Below are positions 34,784-46,836 of a stretch of 64,000 nt of DNA, piece by piece. Location: the NCBI GenBank assembly GCA_025769875.1, contig JAGFNK010000231.1:1-64000 (forward strand). The letters run 5' to 3'. Made by a program: the position numbers and the translations under genes. Each line of letters opens with the position of its first letter. Within the stretch, counting starts at the first letter, position 1. The notes below the pieces were generated by a model that saw only the letters and a list, made by a program, of their open reading frames with translations, was not told the DNA's origin and did no database searches. The stretch is from Russula earlei (taxonomy: Eukaryota > Basidiomycota > Agaricomycetes > Russulales > Russulaceae).

Positions 34784-37700
34784 ATGTCTGGTTTTGTTCA
34801 CCATTCATCCAACAGTTCTCTTTTCAAATCTCCTGTCATGCCTAACTCCTCTAACACACCTTCTACTGGCCTGAACGAGCCTGAACACGTCTGGTATTTC
34901 GATGCTGATGATGATGTACCCATGGGCCAACCTGGAAGTAGTGCACCAAGTTCTAGGACCACTGATAATGGTATTTAGTCTTGTATTACGCGCATTTCTT
35001 TGTGCTTACCTCCTGTCATCTTATTTAGTACAGCAGGAGGGGCGAGGACACTGAAAGAAATATTCTAGCCATATGCAAGAATTAATACAAGCGGAAATCA
35101 CTGAAACTGCTCATGAGGCTGCCGAAAAATGTAGGCGCAAGCCTCGTGTATCTCGCCAGCGTGCTCCAGCTCTGCTTCAAGTTCACATTAGTGATGAGGA
35201 AGATGATGACAACAGAAGTTTTGTAGAGTCCTTGGGCAAGAGTTCCGAAGATGATGAGCATGAAGCTGTGGTCGATAACGCTGAAGTAAGCTCAACCCTA
35301 TTTCCACTCAGATTGAATATTCTAATATCTTCTCTCAAGCTTGCCGAGTCACTTCCATCAAAAACCATTCCATTTGCTCAGCAAAAGAGGTCTCGATGTC
35401 GAAAAAATGATGTGAAACGAAAGAGATCAAAATCCCCTGCAAACGATGTTTATCACATGATGCGGCATACACCATCTTCCACAAAACCTTCGGAGCCTGA
35501 TGTGACTGCATCTACTGAGCCCAAAAAGGTGAAACAATATTGCATACTCTCGAGCTATCCCTCATCACCTTATTCAGTCATCTGCAAGACGAAATCCTAT
35601 TTATCTCTTCTATGAACAAGTTGCAACCGGTGCTGATGGCAAAACAGTGGATGGCAACAAACATTACAAGTGCTACCATGGCTCGGGGAAAATTCTGACA
35701 GTCACCAAAGCCATGAAATATAGTCTCAATGGTGGGTTCATTATATTTAGAGTGATGCCATGTCTGATATACTGATAGGTTTGGTCGGTCACCTTAAACA
35801 CCACTTCCCTGCGATGTACCGACTGTATGAAGTACTCAAGGCACGCCCTGAGCCTCCGACTGTAGAGGAACTCAATATTGCGACTGGGCGCACAAAACTC
35901 GATGCATCTGCAGCTGGGAAATATATTATGAAACTTGAGAAGGCATCATCAAGTATTATGGAGGCACTTCAGCGACAGGCAGCACTTGCAACCGTAAGTG
36001 GTCAATAGTCACCATTCACTTGGCTACTGGCTGACAATATACCTAAGGGAGAATTTGTCCAGGACGAGTTTGAGAACCTCCTTGCAGAATGGATCGTTGC
36101 ATGTGACCAACCATTTGATGAGGTTGACAAGCAGCCATTTTGTAAACTGCTTGAGTACACGCGTCGGCCTTCAGCTAAGCCCCTGCACATTCCCCATCGC
36201 ACTTCGATACGAACAAGGATCATGAAGATGGGAGAACATACTGTTGATAACATCAAAAAAATGTTTTCGGTAAGCTGTATCGTTCATCCACTTCATCAAT
36301 GCTAACATCTACAACAGACGCTTGAATCAAAGGTTGCCATCTCGCTTGATGCCTGGACATCTAGCAATCAACATGCTTTCCTTGCTATTGTGGCACATTA
36401 TGTTACGAATGACGGACACCTTGGTAAGTTCATAAAGTTTGATCTTACGGATGTTCTGATTTGTCAACAGAGGAGCTACTCATTGATTTCTGAGAGCTTG
36501 TAGGGGAGCACTCAGGTGAAAACATGGCAGAGGTACTTTGGAAGACTTTAGAGATGTATGGTCTCGTTGGGTGGGTCATTGCATTCATCATGGATAATGC
36601 CACGAACAATGACACATTGGTCGATGGTATCGAGGCTCGGTATGAAGCAGCAGGTATCAAGTTCTCTGCCAAACATGCCCGACTTCGATGCATGCCCCAT
36701 ACCTGTCACTTGGCGGCACTGAAAGTACGTCAATGATCTTATTTTTCTTACACTCAAATCTGAATGACAGTATACAGCTTCTCGAAGGAATTGGTGCAAT
36801 CTCAAAGTCAGACAGTTGGAAAGCTGCTGGACGAAGTGGCAATTATCAAGACGCAGTCACAGCTCCTGTTTCTCGTGAGCATGATGATGCAGGTATAGCC
36901 AATGAGGAAGAAGACTCAGAAGAAGCTGTAATAGGGGTGTCACCATCAATTGACAAGGTATTGTTGGCACAACTCTACGACAACAAACAGCATACCCTAA
37001 CAAACACATCCCATCTTTTCAACAGCTTCGTAAGATTGTTCGTACCATCCGCTCTAGTCCACAACGACGCCAGGCCTGGCTGAGGGAGGTTGCTGTCCAT
37101 CAACGTCTGAAGGATAGCGACTCCTCTGAACGGGCACTGATGCTTATACTGGATGTTAGAACTCGCTGGTCATCAACTCACCAGATGCTTTGTATGTTCC
37201 AATTGTCTTATTCATGGTCACTTAGCTTTCAATTAAGCACAGGTCGAGCTCTTGATTATCGTGAAGTCATCGACACTTACGTTGCACGCTGCCATGATCT
37301 GCGTGATTACGAACTCTCTGAGGAGGACTGGGAAGGTATCACTTTGGTTGCAGGATGGCTTAAGTCCTTCCGTTCGGCAACTACTCAAATGTCAGCTACA
37401 CATCATCCCACACTCTCAAGCACGCACGCAATCTTCCGAGGGCTTCAAGAGCAAATCAAATATATTCTTACTCATCTTCCATTGTCAACTTCACCTGAGC
37501 TCATGCTTGGTCTCACGGATGCACACCGCAAGTTGAGTGACTACTACTACAAGTTTGATGAGTCACCATTGTATACTTGGGCTGCATGTATGTGGAATTT
37601 CTGCCCTTTTTCTGCACGCCTAAACTTACGTGCTATACTTAGTGCTTGATCCTCGCATCTCATACGAAGGAATGAAATCTGATTACGCTGATGACGACAT

Positions 37701-38262
37701 CCTTGCTGACTATCTGGATTCTGTGAAGGCATCACTCAACAACTGTTTCCAGGAGAATTATGCAGGAAAATATGTCGCACCGCCTGTCCATGATCATCCC
37801 CATACCACTAGTCTGTCAAAGACTTATTCACAGTCTCGCAATGAGTCTCCGCAAAAGGTCAATTTTACTGCCCGATACAAGAAGCATGCCAGTGCAAGAA
37901 GGGACCAGCTCGAGGAGTACTTTAGGCTCCCCCGTGAGGACTTTGATTCCTGTGATCCTGTTAGCTGGTGGGTTGGACGACGCTCACAATTTCCGGATCT
38001 TTTTGTCTTTGCTTGGGATCTCTTGGTGATTCCAGATTAGAATTTCATTGATATGTGTTTATGTCAATTACTTATGTTGAAAACAAAAACTGCAGGTTCT
38101 GCTGTTGCTGTTGAAAGAATATTTTCGGGTGGGCAAGACACCATCTCATTACGAAGAGCCAGCCTACATCCAGAGACTATCCAGACATTGATGCTTGTCA
38201 AGCAGCACCTACGTGTTATGCGACATGCCATTGATGACCTTATGGTTATAGGTAATGAGTAA
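34784..38262 (+). CDS. hAT transposase (multi-exon)
   Basis: Coding blocks separated by short introns, roughly: 34784-34971, 35046-35285 and on, 35620-35735, 35779-35993, 36050-36270, 36319-36424, 36504-36724, 36779-36957, 37026-37192, 37243-37587, 37643-38037 and 38095-38262. A BED-like region is suggested by HYKCYHGSGKI. The catalytic-domain block ISLDAWTSSNQHAFLAIVAH is at about 36335-36395. The RLRCMPHTCHLAALK motif follows. The C-terminal hAT dimerisation region is DPVSWWVGRRSQFPDL, VAVERIFSGG and TISLRRASL. It cuts and pastes the element through an RNase H-fold DDE core. An in-frame TGA near 35053 in the second exon may disable this copy or mark a missed splice; the rest is open. Confidence 0.75.
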
Positions 38263-38471
38263 TAGATATCATTGTCATTCATTCAGTTTAATCAAATTTT
38301 GCTTGACTGTAATAACCCGTAATGCCGTATTACGGCCATCTTCTACCCCGTACCGTACCGTATAGGCTGCTGAAGTGGAAGCATACGGTACGGGTAATGG
38401 TACGGATAGTAGCCGTATACATACCGTATCGAGTACGGCCGTAGCCGTATACGGTACGGTTGGCAGCCCTA

Positions 38472-41142
38472 CTTTGAACTGGAAGTAGACACGTCCAATT
38501 ATGCCATTGGAGCAGTATTATTCCAGAAGGACAAACAAGGAAAGAGGAGGCCAATAGGTTACTTCTCAGCAGCCTTGAAACAAGCAGAGAAGAACTACGA
38601 CATATGGGACAAAGAGTTCTTAGCCATGGTGCGAGCCTTGAAACACTGGCGACACCTACTCATGGGAGCAAAGCATAAGGTGGTGGTTTATACAGACCAT
38701 GCGAACCTGTTGCATTACCGACACCCTCAGCGAATAAATGGTCGAGTGGCAAGATATATTACCTTCTTGGCGGACTTCGACTTAGAATTGAAACATCAGG
38801 CAGGGGCAAGGAATAAAGCAGATGCCCTGTCAAGGAGACCTGACCTTGACGATGGACAAGGGGATAAAGAAGAAGTGGTCGCGCTACCTGACCATCTTTT
38901 TATTCGAGTAATGCACACTACTGCATTGGAAGAACGGATAAAGAACCAACAAGGGGAAGAAAGACACCGATTAAAGTTACTTGATTGGGTACAGAGACAC
39001 CGACTGGAGAAGCGACATAACTTATGGTGGAAGAATGAAGCCTTGGTGGTTACAGGCGACGAAGGAACCCACAGGACGTTACTGGAACAGTATCATGACA
39101 GTCCCACAGCAGGACACCCAGGAAAAGCTAAAACATTACTGGGAATGATGCGATACTACTGGTGGCCCACCATAAGATGCTTTGTCGATCGATATGTGGA
39201 AGGATGCGCAATTTGCCAAAGTAACAAGTCAAACACTCATCCAAATCGACCTCCCTTGTATCCCATTCCACCAGAAGAAGGGGCTACTCCCTTCTCGACT
39301 GTCAGCATGGACTTTGTGGTCAAATTGCCAAAGTCGAAGGGATATGACAGTATATTGACTGTCACTGACCACAATTGTACTAAAGGCATCATCTTGCTTC
39401 CTTGCAAAGAAGAAATGGACGCAGAAGAGCTAGCACAGCTCTACAAGGACAGAATATTCCCATTTGTGGGAGTACCAAGCAAGATCATATCCGATCGAGA
39501 TAAACTAATAAGTTCCAAGTTCATTAGGGAACTTTGCGACCAGCTGCATATCAAACAGAATATCAGCACTGCCTACCATCCTCAGACAGATGGACAATCA
39601 GAAAGAACGAATCAGACGATGGAAACATCACTAAGAATCTTTTGCAACCACCAACAAGATGATTGGGTGGAGTGGCTACCTCTGGTGCAATACACGATGA
39701 ATTCTAACGTTTCAGAGACAACCAGACAATCCCCTTTCTTCTTATGGATGGGTTTTACGCCCAAAGCACACCAGCCAAATCGGGAAAGCAAGATACCAAG
39801 AATAGACAATTGGAAAGTCCGGATCCAGGAAGTGAGATCACAGGCACAAGAAGCGATGAAGATCACTTCCCTAATGTGGAAGCGAAGAAGTAGTTTCCAA
39901 CCTTATCAGAAAGGAGAAAGGGTATGGCTCGACAGCACCAACCTAAAAACGACACATCCTACAGTGAAACTACGCCCAAAACGATATGGGCCCTTTGAAA
40001 TCACGGAGGTGATTAGTCCGGTGACATACAGATTGGATCTCCCTAGCCGCTGGAGGATCCATAACGCGTTTCATGCCTCCTTATTGACACCTTACAAGGA
40101 AACCGAGGAGCATGGGGCCAACTACACCAATCCAGAAGCAGAATTGGTGGAAGGAGAAGAGGAATATGAAGTAGCAACGATTTTAGGTTCAAGACGAACT
40201 GGAAGGAGGAAACAGCTGGAGTATCAAGTCCGGTGGGAAGGGTACTCCGAAGCCCATGACTCTTGGGAGCCAGTAGAGAACATCAAAGCGTCTAGACTAA
40301 TAGAGGAATATCACAGAAAGAACCCCACAGCCATATGGGTTATAAAAGTCCAGCGAAAGATGCCCTCTACTTCCTCATCCCCATATCGTCGCTCACAAAT
40401 GTCCCAAACTCCCACTAATGAAATCGTTCCCCAATCCGACCTCTCTGGTGTAGAGGGGCCACTTGAAATCACCACTCCCGATGCTTCCCTTCTTGCCTTC
40501 TTCCAAGGAATGGATGAACATAACACTGGAGAAGGAGAAGCAGATATGCGTCCTCTCGAATTTGGACCCCCTGCTGATAAAGTCGACGTTCAGCCTGGGG
40601 ACTGGGATGTGACGTCCCCCACCAGCACTCTTGCCCAGGATGCCCACCCTGGAGAGCCTTGGGTACGATGGGACGCTGACAGACACCACACAGGGATTGA
40701 CATCCCTGATGGCATGACTTGGGGCAACAAGCCGGCCAGGTATGTGGCCTATGACGTTGCCTTGGGAGAGCCAAGAGTGAGGGGGAAGAATGGAGAAGGC
40801 CATGCAGACTATGGCGAGATCCTCCAGGCCACCCCTTGCTATAACCTCTATAACTATGGCCAAGACGAACATGACTTAGACTGCTTCGATACAGAGAGGC
40901 AGTTTGAAGGGCGCTGGAGACAGACCCTCTACCTGCTAGGTGACTATGGGCTGCAGGCAGAACTCTACCGCTTGGACCATCTCTACACCTTACAAGAGAC
41001 GCTGGAAGCTAACTATAAGGTGCTTGAAGAAGAGGAAAAGCAGCTACGCTACAAGCTCAGCAAGTACCTAGCTGAGAAGCGAGGAGTAGAGAGAGACAGG
41101 GCTGAAGCCAAGGAGAGAATGGCGGCAGCCAAAGTACGCTCA
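38472..41142 (+). CDS. gypsy-1 pol, RNase H-integrase-chromodomain part with extension
   Basis: Open from the hAT junction to a TGA at 41143. RNase H: DTSNYAIGAVLFQKD, YDIWDKEFLAMVRALKHW and VYTDHANLLHY. Integrase: the HHCC zinc region (YHDSPTAGHPGKA, CAICQSNK), then the DDE core with SMDFVV, IISDRDKLISS and TDGQSERTNQTM. Chromodomain: YEVATILGSRR, VRWEGYSEAHDSWEP (about 40165-40290), which targets integration to modified chromatin in chromoviruses. About 285 residues follow that are not part of known gypsy pol, ending in a charged helix (TLEANYKVLEEEEKQLRYKL). The frame resumes after the TGA into a zinc-knuckle region. This stretch is far better preserved than the upstream half of the element. 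Confidence 0.9.
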
Positions 41143-41145
41143 TGA

Positions 41146-42075
41146 TGTTGGGAGTTCATTGAAGCAGGCTGTAGCCAGGGAGAAACCCCTCCAGGTGTCT
41201 GGGCTGAAGAACTCCTCACCAACTATCGGGCTGGGCAGCCCACTCCCCCTCTACCCGTCTTCGTCCCTCAGCTGCCTTTGGCAGATATTGCTCAGGGGTA
41301 TGCTACCCCCAACCCAGAACCAGTACCAGCCAGCCCCACACCTACGACGGTGCAAGGGTATTCGGAAGAGGAGATAGGCATCCTCCAAACCATGTCCGGT
41401 ATGCGCCTTCGAGGAGGAGCAGGATCGGAAGCGTCACCAAACCCTTCCCCCCAGAGCTCTATCTATTACCATTCCTATAGCAGCAGTGGGGAAGCGTCTA
41501 CTCCAATGGCTGACTTCATTCCGGAGCCTCAGCAACTGAACATGATAGAAGGGAGGAGGAAAAGGAACCGATGCAAGTATTGTGGCGAGGTAGGACATTT
41601 TAACAAGTACTGTCCCCTACCCCACCAATATTGCCACGACCAACTGGCAGCAGACGCTGCCTCACATTGCCTGGTACCTCCCTATCATCGTTCCTATACA
41701 CCAATCAGATCATGCCCTTTCCACCGAGGATGGGAACAGGCACACTCGAGCAGGAAGAGGAAGTCCGACCAGGAGAGGGAGGACACTGCTAACCCGTGCA
41801 TTTTGCAGGTAGCGAAAGGAGAAGGGTCCAGGACCTTTCAAGAACCTTTCACTACAACTCCTCTTCGCTCTGACACACCTCCAGTCTGGAGGTTACCTAG
41901 GGACTCTGACAGACTCCCACAGATCACGTCTCCTTCAGCCACTGCTGAGGAGTCAGAGGCAATAGTGGCCTCCGCATTGGCTGCCTATGAGGCAGCAGAA
42001 GAAGGCCGATACACCTTCACCACATCACCTCCTCCCCTTGATGATGATGGCGTTGACCCCACCACTCGATTCTAG
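41146..42075 (+). CDS. gypsy-1 3' ORF with CCHC zinc knuckle
   Basis: In the same frame as pol, beyond the single TGA at 41143-41145. The first residues CWEFIEAGCSQGE read directly after the stop. The region is proline-rich, then has CKYCGEVGHFNKYC (about 41573-41614), a CCHC knuckle of gag type, followed by further Cys/His residues (HQYCHDQLAADAASHC). An acidic C-terminus ends at the TAG just before the polypurine tract. A CCHC domain after the chromodomain is not part of the usual gypsy layout. It may bind RNA or DNA. Either the TGA is a CGA-to-TGA decay change, or the region is a separate ORF (ATG possible near 41389). Confidence 0.7.
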   Translation, partial: CWEFIEAGCSQGETPPGVWAEELLTNYRAGQPTPPLPVFVPQLPLADIAQGYATPNPEPVPASPTPTTVQGYSEEEIGILQTMSGMRLRGGAGSEASPNPSPQSSIYYHSYSSSGEASTPMADFIPEPQQLNMIEGRRKRNRCKYCGEVGHFNKYCPLPHQYCHDQLAADAASHCLVPPYHRSYTPIRSCPFHRGWEQAHSSRKRKSDQEREDTANPCILQVAKGEGSRTFQEPFTTTPLRSDTPPVWRLPRDSDRLPQITSPSATAEESEAIVASALAAYEAAEEGRYTFTTSPPPLDDDGVDPTTRF

Positions 42076-42103
42076 AATCGTTGATGTGTGGGACCACCAA
42101 TCT

Positions 42104-42116
42104 GAAGGAGGGGTAA
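42104..42116 (+). promoter_or_regulatory. gypsy-1 polypurine tract
   Basis: GAAGGAGGGGTAA directly before the 3' LTR start TGTTACCGAG; the expected primer site for plus-strand cDNA synthesis. Confidence 0.8.
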
Positions 42117-42704
42117 TGTTACCGAGTGGTTTGGGGTCCGGAAGATGCCGGAACACCTGAACTATGGACTGCACCGTTTGCATTATGCGTGCGTCAGATC
42201 TTGATCGTTTATGTTCCTTGATATCACATTCGGAGCGCGTTGATCGTATCTTTCAGAAGATGTACTGAAGAAGCAATGAGTAGCATTGCTTCTGTCCCAG
42301 ATGTTCCTGTACCGCCACGTACGCCGATTCCTTGATTGGGGAAGCACTTAATGCTTCCAGCACCGAGATCGTTTACATAGAAGCAACCTCGCTTCTATGA
42401 GCCGCGTTTTGCTTCTATAGCACCGACCAGTACTACAGTAGCATGAACCTTATCCCTGTAGGGCTATATAAAGCCCCCAGTAGAAACAGTTGAGCCTTAA
42501 GCTCGACTTAGTTTGCCAATCCCAAACAGTTGACTCCTACCCCGTCTGCAGAGCCCCTCTCATCTTGTTGTCATACTCTAGAAGGATCTAACACTCCTTC
42601 CCCTCCACGAGTATTGCTTGCTTGACTCAAGCATATCTGCATTGGTAGGACGTGTTTATAGACGCGACCATTGATCTTATTTAAGGCACTTTGGAGCCTT
42701 AACA
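42117..42704 (+). repeat. gypsy-1 3' LTR
   Basis: TGTTACCGAG to GAGCCTTAACA, with GGCTATATAAAG near 42462. It abuts a truncated LTR B directly. Confidence 0.9.
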
Positions 42705-43245
42705 CATCATGGCTGACTGAGCAACTCCACAGTGACCTCATAGGCTCACTAAGCGCTCCACAGTGACATCATAATGATGTCATTGCTCCACAATGATCAG
42801 TAATGCGTTCAGTAAGCCTGAAACTTGACACAAGCAAGTTTATGGCTCTGTAGTCCTATTGGATGGTACCAAAGAGTCTAGAATAGTCCCAGTTCTTTGT
42901 AATCGACCCTGTACACTGTATATAAGCCCCAATGAAGCATGGCAGTCGTCAGACTGTCCATTTGTGATACTCTCATCTTCCTGGGTACTCCCCTGCGACC
43001 GCTCAGTCTAAAGTCCTCTCTCGTCTTCAAGGTACTCTTCAATGACCACCTTGTTTAAAGCCCCTCACTACACTGGCCTCTGCTCTTTGCCTCTGTCCTC
43101 TGCAACACATACCAGTCCACATCTGGTATCTCTTAGTCATTTGGCTCGTCCTCCTGTTCAATGCCGTGTATGCTGCGTACCGTCTGTTCCGACCCTTGCC
43201 CACCTGCTCCTGAGTCCTTAGTGATCAGCAGTACGTGTCTTGACA
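42705..43245 (+). mobile_element. LTR B, 5'-truncated copy
   Basis: Matches 6048-6588 of the intact LTR B, from CATCATGGCTGACTGAGC to GTGTCTTGACA. The first 285 or so bases are missing, replaced by the gypsy-1 3' LTR. The missing part is not found at the left end of gypsy-1. Confidence 0.85.
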
Positions 43246-43829
43246 CCAGTCACCAGCACCACCCCAGAAGACCAAGATGGCCCTGGCCACAAATTTAGCC
43301 ACAACACCCCACGGAAGGAGCAGCAGCAGCAGCCACCACACTGTCATCACAGAAGGAGCTGCTGATGCCAACAGCACATGTTAGGATTTGACTTGCACTC
43401 ATGATTGACTGTTTACCTATGATTGCTGACTCATTTCTGCTTACTGATTGGCTGACTGATGCTTTGTTATTGCTGACTGATAGGATGACTGATGCTTAGT
43501 GATTGCTTACTGGACTGATGACAGATACTAGGAAAGAATGACTCATGTGTGAGTCATTATTGATACTTTTGAATTGTGGTTCATGTTTTTGGATAGTAGT
43601 GGGTCTCAGCTATGTGTTCCCCAAGTTTCATATGAATCGGATCAGCTGTTATGGAGATATGGTATAAATACTCTGGTGTATCAGGAGTTGAGCCTTATGC
43701 TCAACTTACTCTCTGAATTAACAAACAATTCTCTCTCTCTATCAAAGTAACTGCTCTTTGTGATCAGAGGTCCCTCTCTTCTCTTCCATTCACTTTACCT
43801 GAGATAATATCAAAGGAGTCAAAGTCTAG
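43246..43829 (+). other. LTR-like sequence, unassigned
   Basis: 43379 begins TGTTAGGATTTG; GGTATAAATACTC lies near 43671, and a GAGCCTTATGCTC hairpin follows, all LTR-like. It is rich in GCTGACTGAT repeats. No matching copy or target duplication was found, so this is a possible but unproven LTR. 43246-43378 has a CAGCAG run and no gene. Confidence 0.4.
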
Positions 43830-44010
43830 TGTTGAGACTCACTGTTGAACAATCCAGTTCAAGAGTGAGATAGGAGCTCAGAGACAAGTTGACTGAGTTT
43901 GAGGACAAAGTTGGCAAAGAGCATGGTCCAAACGAGTAGCAAGTACCAGAGGGTGACTGGTACTGGCTGTGAGAGATGGTCATGGAAGGGGAGGGCCAGA
44001 TTGTACTAGA

Positions 44011-46220
44011 TGTCATGAACCATTTCCTGGAGAGGGCCCTTGAAGGACTCTTCCTTATTAGAGGAAACCCAGCCTCTATGGTGTCACCGTGTTCACATGG
44101 ACAAAAGGGGTGAGTAGAGGTGTCCACAATATTGCACGCGCATTGTTGCACGAGCGATTCTCAGCACAATTGACATACAGCAAGCCCCACTTAGTGGCAA
44201 CCCTTTTAGCAATTTAAGACAGTATTATAACCTCCCTAAGGACCCCTTATGATGACTCTAAGTGCTCTACAAGAGACACTAACAAGACACTAATGAGCCT
44301 ACAACGCGTTATTAGACTAACTCTAATAACCATAGAACGAACTAAAGCAATACCAAGGACCTTAATATAAGTATTAGGGTCGACTCTAATGACCCTAATA
44401 GAACCATATAAGGGGCCTTATAAGCAACTCTATTTCCCAAACCAAACTACAAGTCCTCAAATGACTGGCCCTAAACTAGCTAACAGTAAAGGAATCAGAT
44501 GCTTTGCACATGTACTAAGATAGTGATCACATGGACAGTAATGGCTCTTACTCATCAATAAGAGCATTCTTACTCAGCAGCTTACTGAGCATGACTGAGC
44601 ATGCATGCTCAGTAAGCATCCTCCAACCTCTTACTCATCCAGCAATTGTGCTTGATAACAAGGTTATGACTTGTTCCCTATTTAGCAGTTCTCCTGTAGT
44701 ATATAAGCACTCAATAAAGTAGCGGACAGTCTTCAGACTGTCCATTTGTTTATGGTGTAAGGAGGATTCCCACTGGTGTGGAGTCATGTGATTTGGGGGT
44801 ATTGGTTGACTGCCGACATGATCCCTGCAAAAACTAACTCCTACGCCTCACACGTCTCTCCATCAAGTCTCTCCCCCTGTGTTTCTCCTTATCTCCATTT
44901 TTCCATTTCATTCCTTCCACCACCACCTTCCTTCATGCAGAACGACGTCACCAGTTTTTCGGACCAATCTCGAACCAAAGCCCTCTCTCTCTCATGCTTT
45001 TCCAGCCCACCACCTTGCCCCATTGTCAACGATGTCACCAAAGCTCTCTCTTTCATGTTCTTCCGGCCCACTTCCTTGCATCCTCATCAACCCCATCATC
45101 ATTCATCTAGACCTTTCATTGTTTTCAAGTCTGCCACCTCGTGCCCTCAATGACCACATCATCACCTTCCTTGTCCTTTCATTGTTTCAGTCCGCCACCT
45201 TGCAAACTCATTGACCATCTTGCACCTGCACTCTCAATTTCCTTTCATTGCATAGCAATTCCACCCATGCCATCCAGTCCACTCTTGACTTCCTTTCATC
45301 GCATACCAATCGCACCCACACCTGTTGGCCAGCTCTTGACCCCCTTTCATTGCATCGCCCCGCCATGACTACCATGATGCATTCGTCCATCTTTTTCTGT
45401 CATCGCCACAGTCAGATGCAAGGGCTCAGTGCCCTGATGACACACAATTACTGTTGCCAGAACTATCGTATGTTACCTCTCCGCCTGTTTTCAGCTATTA
45501 ATTCTCCAACTGCCTTTGTCTTCTTTGGTTCATTTACTTCTGATCAGTTTCGTTTACCTTACACATTTCGGATTCCTTACACAGACCTCATTTCTCCTAC
45601 TCACTGTTCGCATCTCTCGTACCCCCACTCCCCCAAATATTCCTCCCTCCTGTAGTTCTCGCTTTGTATATAAAGACGCTAGTTACGTCTCGGAATAACA
45701 GTCCCTTCGATTCTGAAAAATCTCCCTTTCATGTGCCGCTGCAACTCTCAAAGCAAAACCAACACATTCGACTCCTCAAAATTCTCATTTACCTTTTCGA
45801 CTTTTCACCTTCGTCGTCTCTCTCCCTCTCAATTCCTACCTTCCATGGCTCCATCTTGATGCCTTATCAGCCCCGATCTTGTTCCTCAAGAAGTGTCTTG
45901 TCTGCAAGCTGGAAGGGTTCCTTGCTCTTTGACATTCCTCTCCCTCTGGTCTCGACTGTCCCACATTCTCACTCACACATCACCTGACGCGCTTCAACAG
46001 CACTCTCTATCCCTGGGATACTCCTTTAAGGACTGTCCCCTTGTGATCATTCTGGCCTCTTCCCTGCATAACTTCTCGATACAACCAGTGACAGTACCTC
46101 TTTGGTACCTAGCACTGCTTGGACCCTGCTTCTTGCTCACACAGTCTTGGATGTCTATCGACTCATCTTTGAACGTCTCCCTCACTCTTGAACTGGATTG
46201 TTCAACAGTGAGTCTTGACA
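44011..46220 (+). mobile_element. LTR A, inner copy nested in the outer LTR A
   Basis: From TGTCATGAACC to AGTCTTGACA, opposite in orientation to the outer copy. The target duplication CTAGA (44006-44010 and 46221-46225) is perfect. The copy itself is interrupted by repeat C (about 44756-45999) between TTTATGG and CACTCTC. Confidence 0.9.
44756..45999 (+). mobile_element. repeat C inside the nested LTR A
   Basis: About 1.24 kb, beginning TGTAAGGAGGATTCC and ending GCGCTTCAACA. It has a TATATAAAG box near 45668 and pyrimidine-rich stretches. TG..CA ends and the TATA box suggest an LTR, but no 5-bp duplication is seen. Related pieces lie at 28748-29228 and 25440-25800. Confidence 0.6.
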
Positions 46221-46836
46221 CTAGATAGGGCAGTCACAAAGGAGTACCCTCAGTAATGGAGTGCCACAAATCAAATGGACAGTCTGAAGACTGTCCGCTA
46301 CTTTATTGAGCACTTATATACTACAAGGGAACTGCTAAATAGGGAACAAGTCATAACCTTGTTATCAAGCACAATTGATGGATGAGTAAGAAGTCAGGGT
46401 GTGCTTAATGAGCATTCTCAGTCATGCTCAGTAAGCTGCTGAGTAAGGAGGTCCATCATGATGAGGAAGGGCCTTTAATGTTCACGTGTTCACCATTTAG
46501 TGCACGTGCAAAAGCATCTGATTCATTTGCTGTTAGTTAGTTTAGGGCTGGTCATTAGGGGACTTGGGGTATTTGTCAGTGTAGTGTTGCCTATAAGGCC
46601 CCTTATATAGTTCTATTAGGGTCCTTAGAGTTGACCCTAGTAGTCATATTAAGGTCCTTAGTATTGCATTCTAGTTCATTCTATGGTTATTAGACTTAGT
46701 CTAATAATGCATTCTAGGGCCTACAGTGTCTTCATTAGTGTCCAATGTAAGGCACTTGAGGTTGTTCTAAAGGATCTTTAGGGGGCCTTTAATACTGTCT
46801 TTTATTGCTAGAAGGGTTGCCACCAAGTAGGGCTTG

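Larger units (their letters stand above)
33678..38471 (+). mobile_element. hAT DNA transposon inside gypsy-1
   Basis: 4794 bp with terminal inverted repeats TAGGGCTGCC(G/A)AC(T/C)GTACC. It is flanked by a perfect 8-bp target duplication CTTTGAAC (33670-33677 and 38472-38479), the size expected of hAT. Both ends carry dense arrays of TACGG/CCGTA strings (about 33695-33845 and 38320-38465), typical subterminal transposase-binding repeats. Removing the element and one duplication restores the RNase H reading frame. It contains a multi-exon transposase gene. Confidence 0.95.
29229..42704 (+). mobile_element. Ty3/gypsy chromodomain retrotransposon (gypsy-1), carrying a hAT insertion
   Basis: Bounded by LTRs of 621 and 588 bp (TGTTACCGAG to GAGCCTTAACA). 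Internal order: gag with CCHC knuckle, retropepsin, reverse transcriptase, RNase H, integrase, chromodomain, long extension, and a second CCHC domain. The purine-rich GAAGGAGGGGTAA (42104-42116) abuts the 3' LTR as a polypurine tract. There is no target duplication: the left flank is repeat C (CCAGC) and the right flank is LTR B (CATCA). Gag and the first half of pol have several stops, so the copy is dead; the second half of pol is open. A hAT element occupies 33678-38471. Confidence 0.9.
43830..46836 (-). mobile_element. LTR A, outer copy, split and truncated
   Basis: Part one is 43830-44010 (TGTTGAGACTCACTG onward); part two is 46226-46836. Together they match the family A sequence apart from its end, which is lost where Mutator-like coding sequence starts at about 46837. 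It is more diverged than the solo copies at 1-3.3 kb. Confidence 0.85.
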
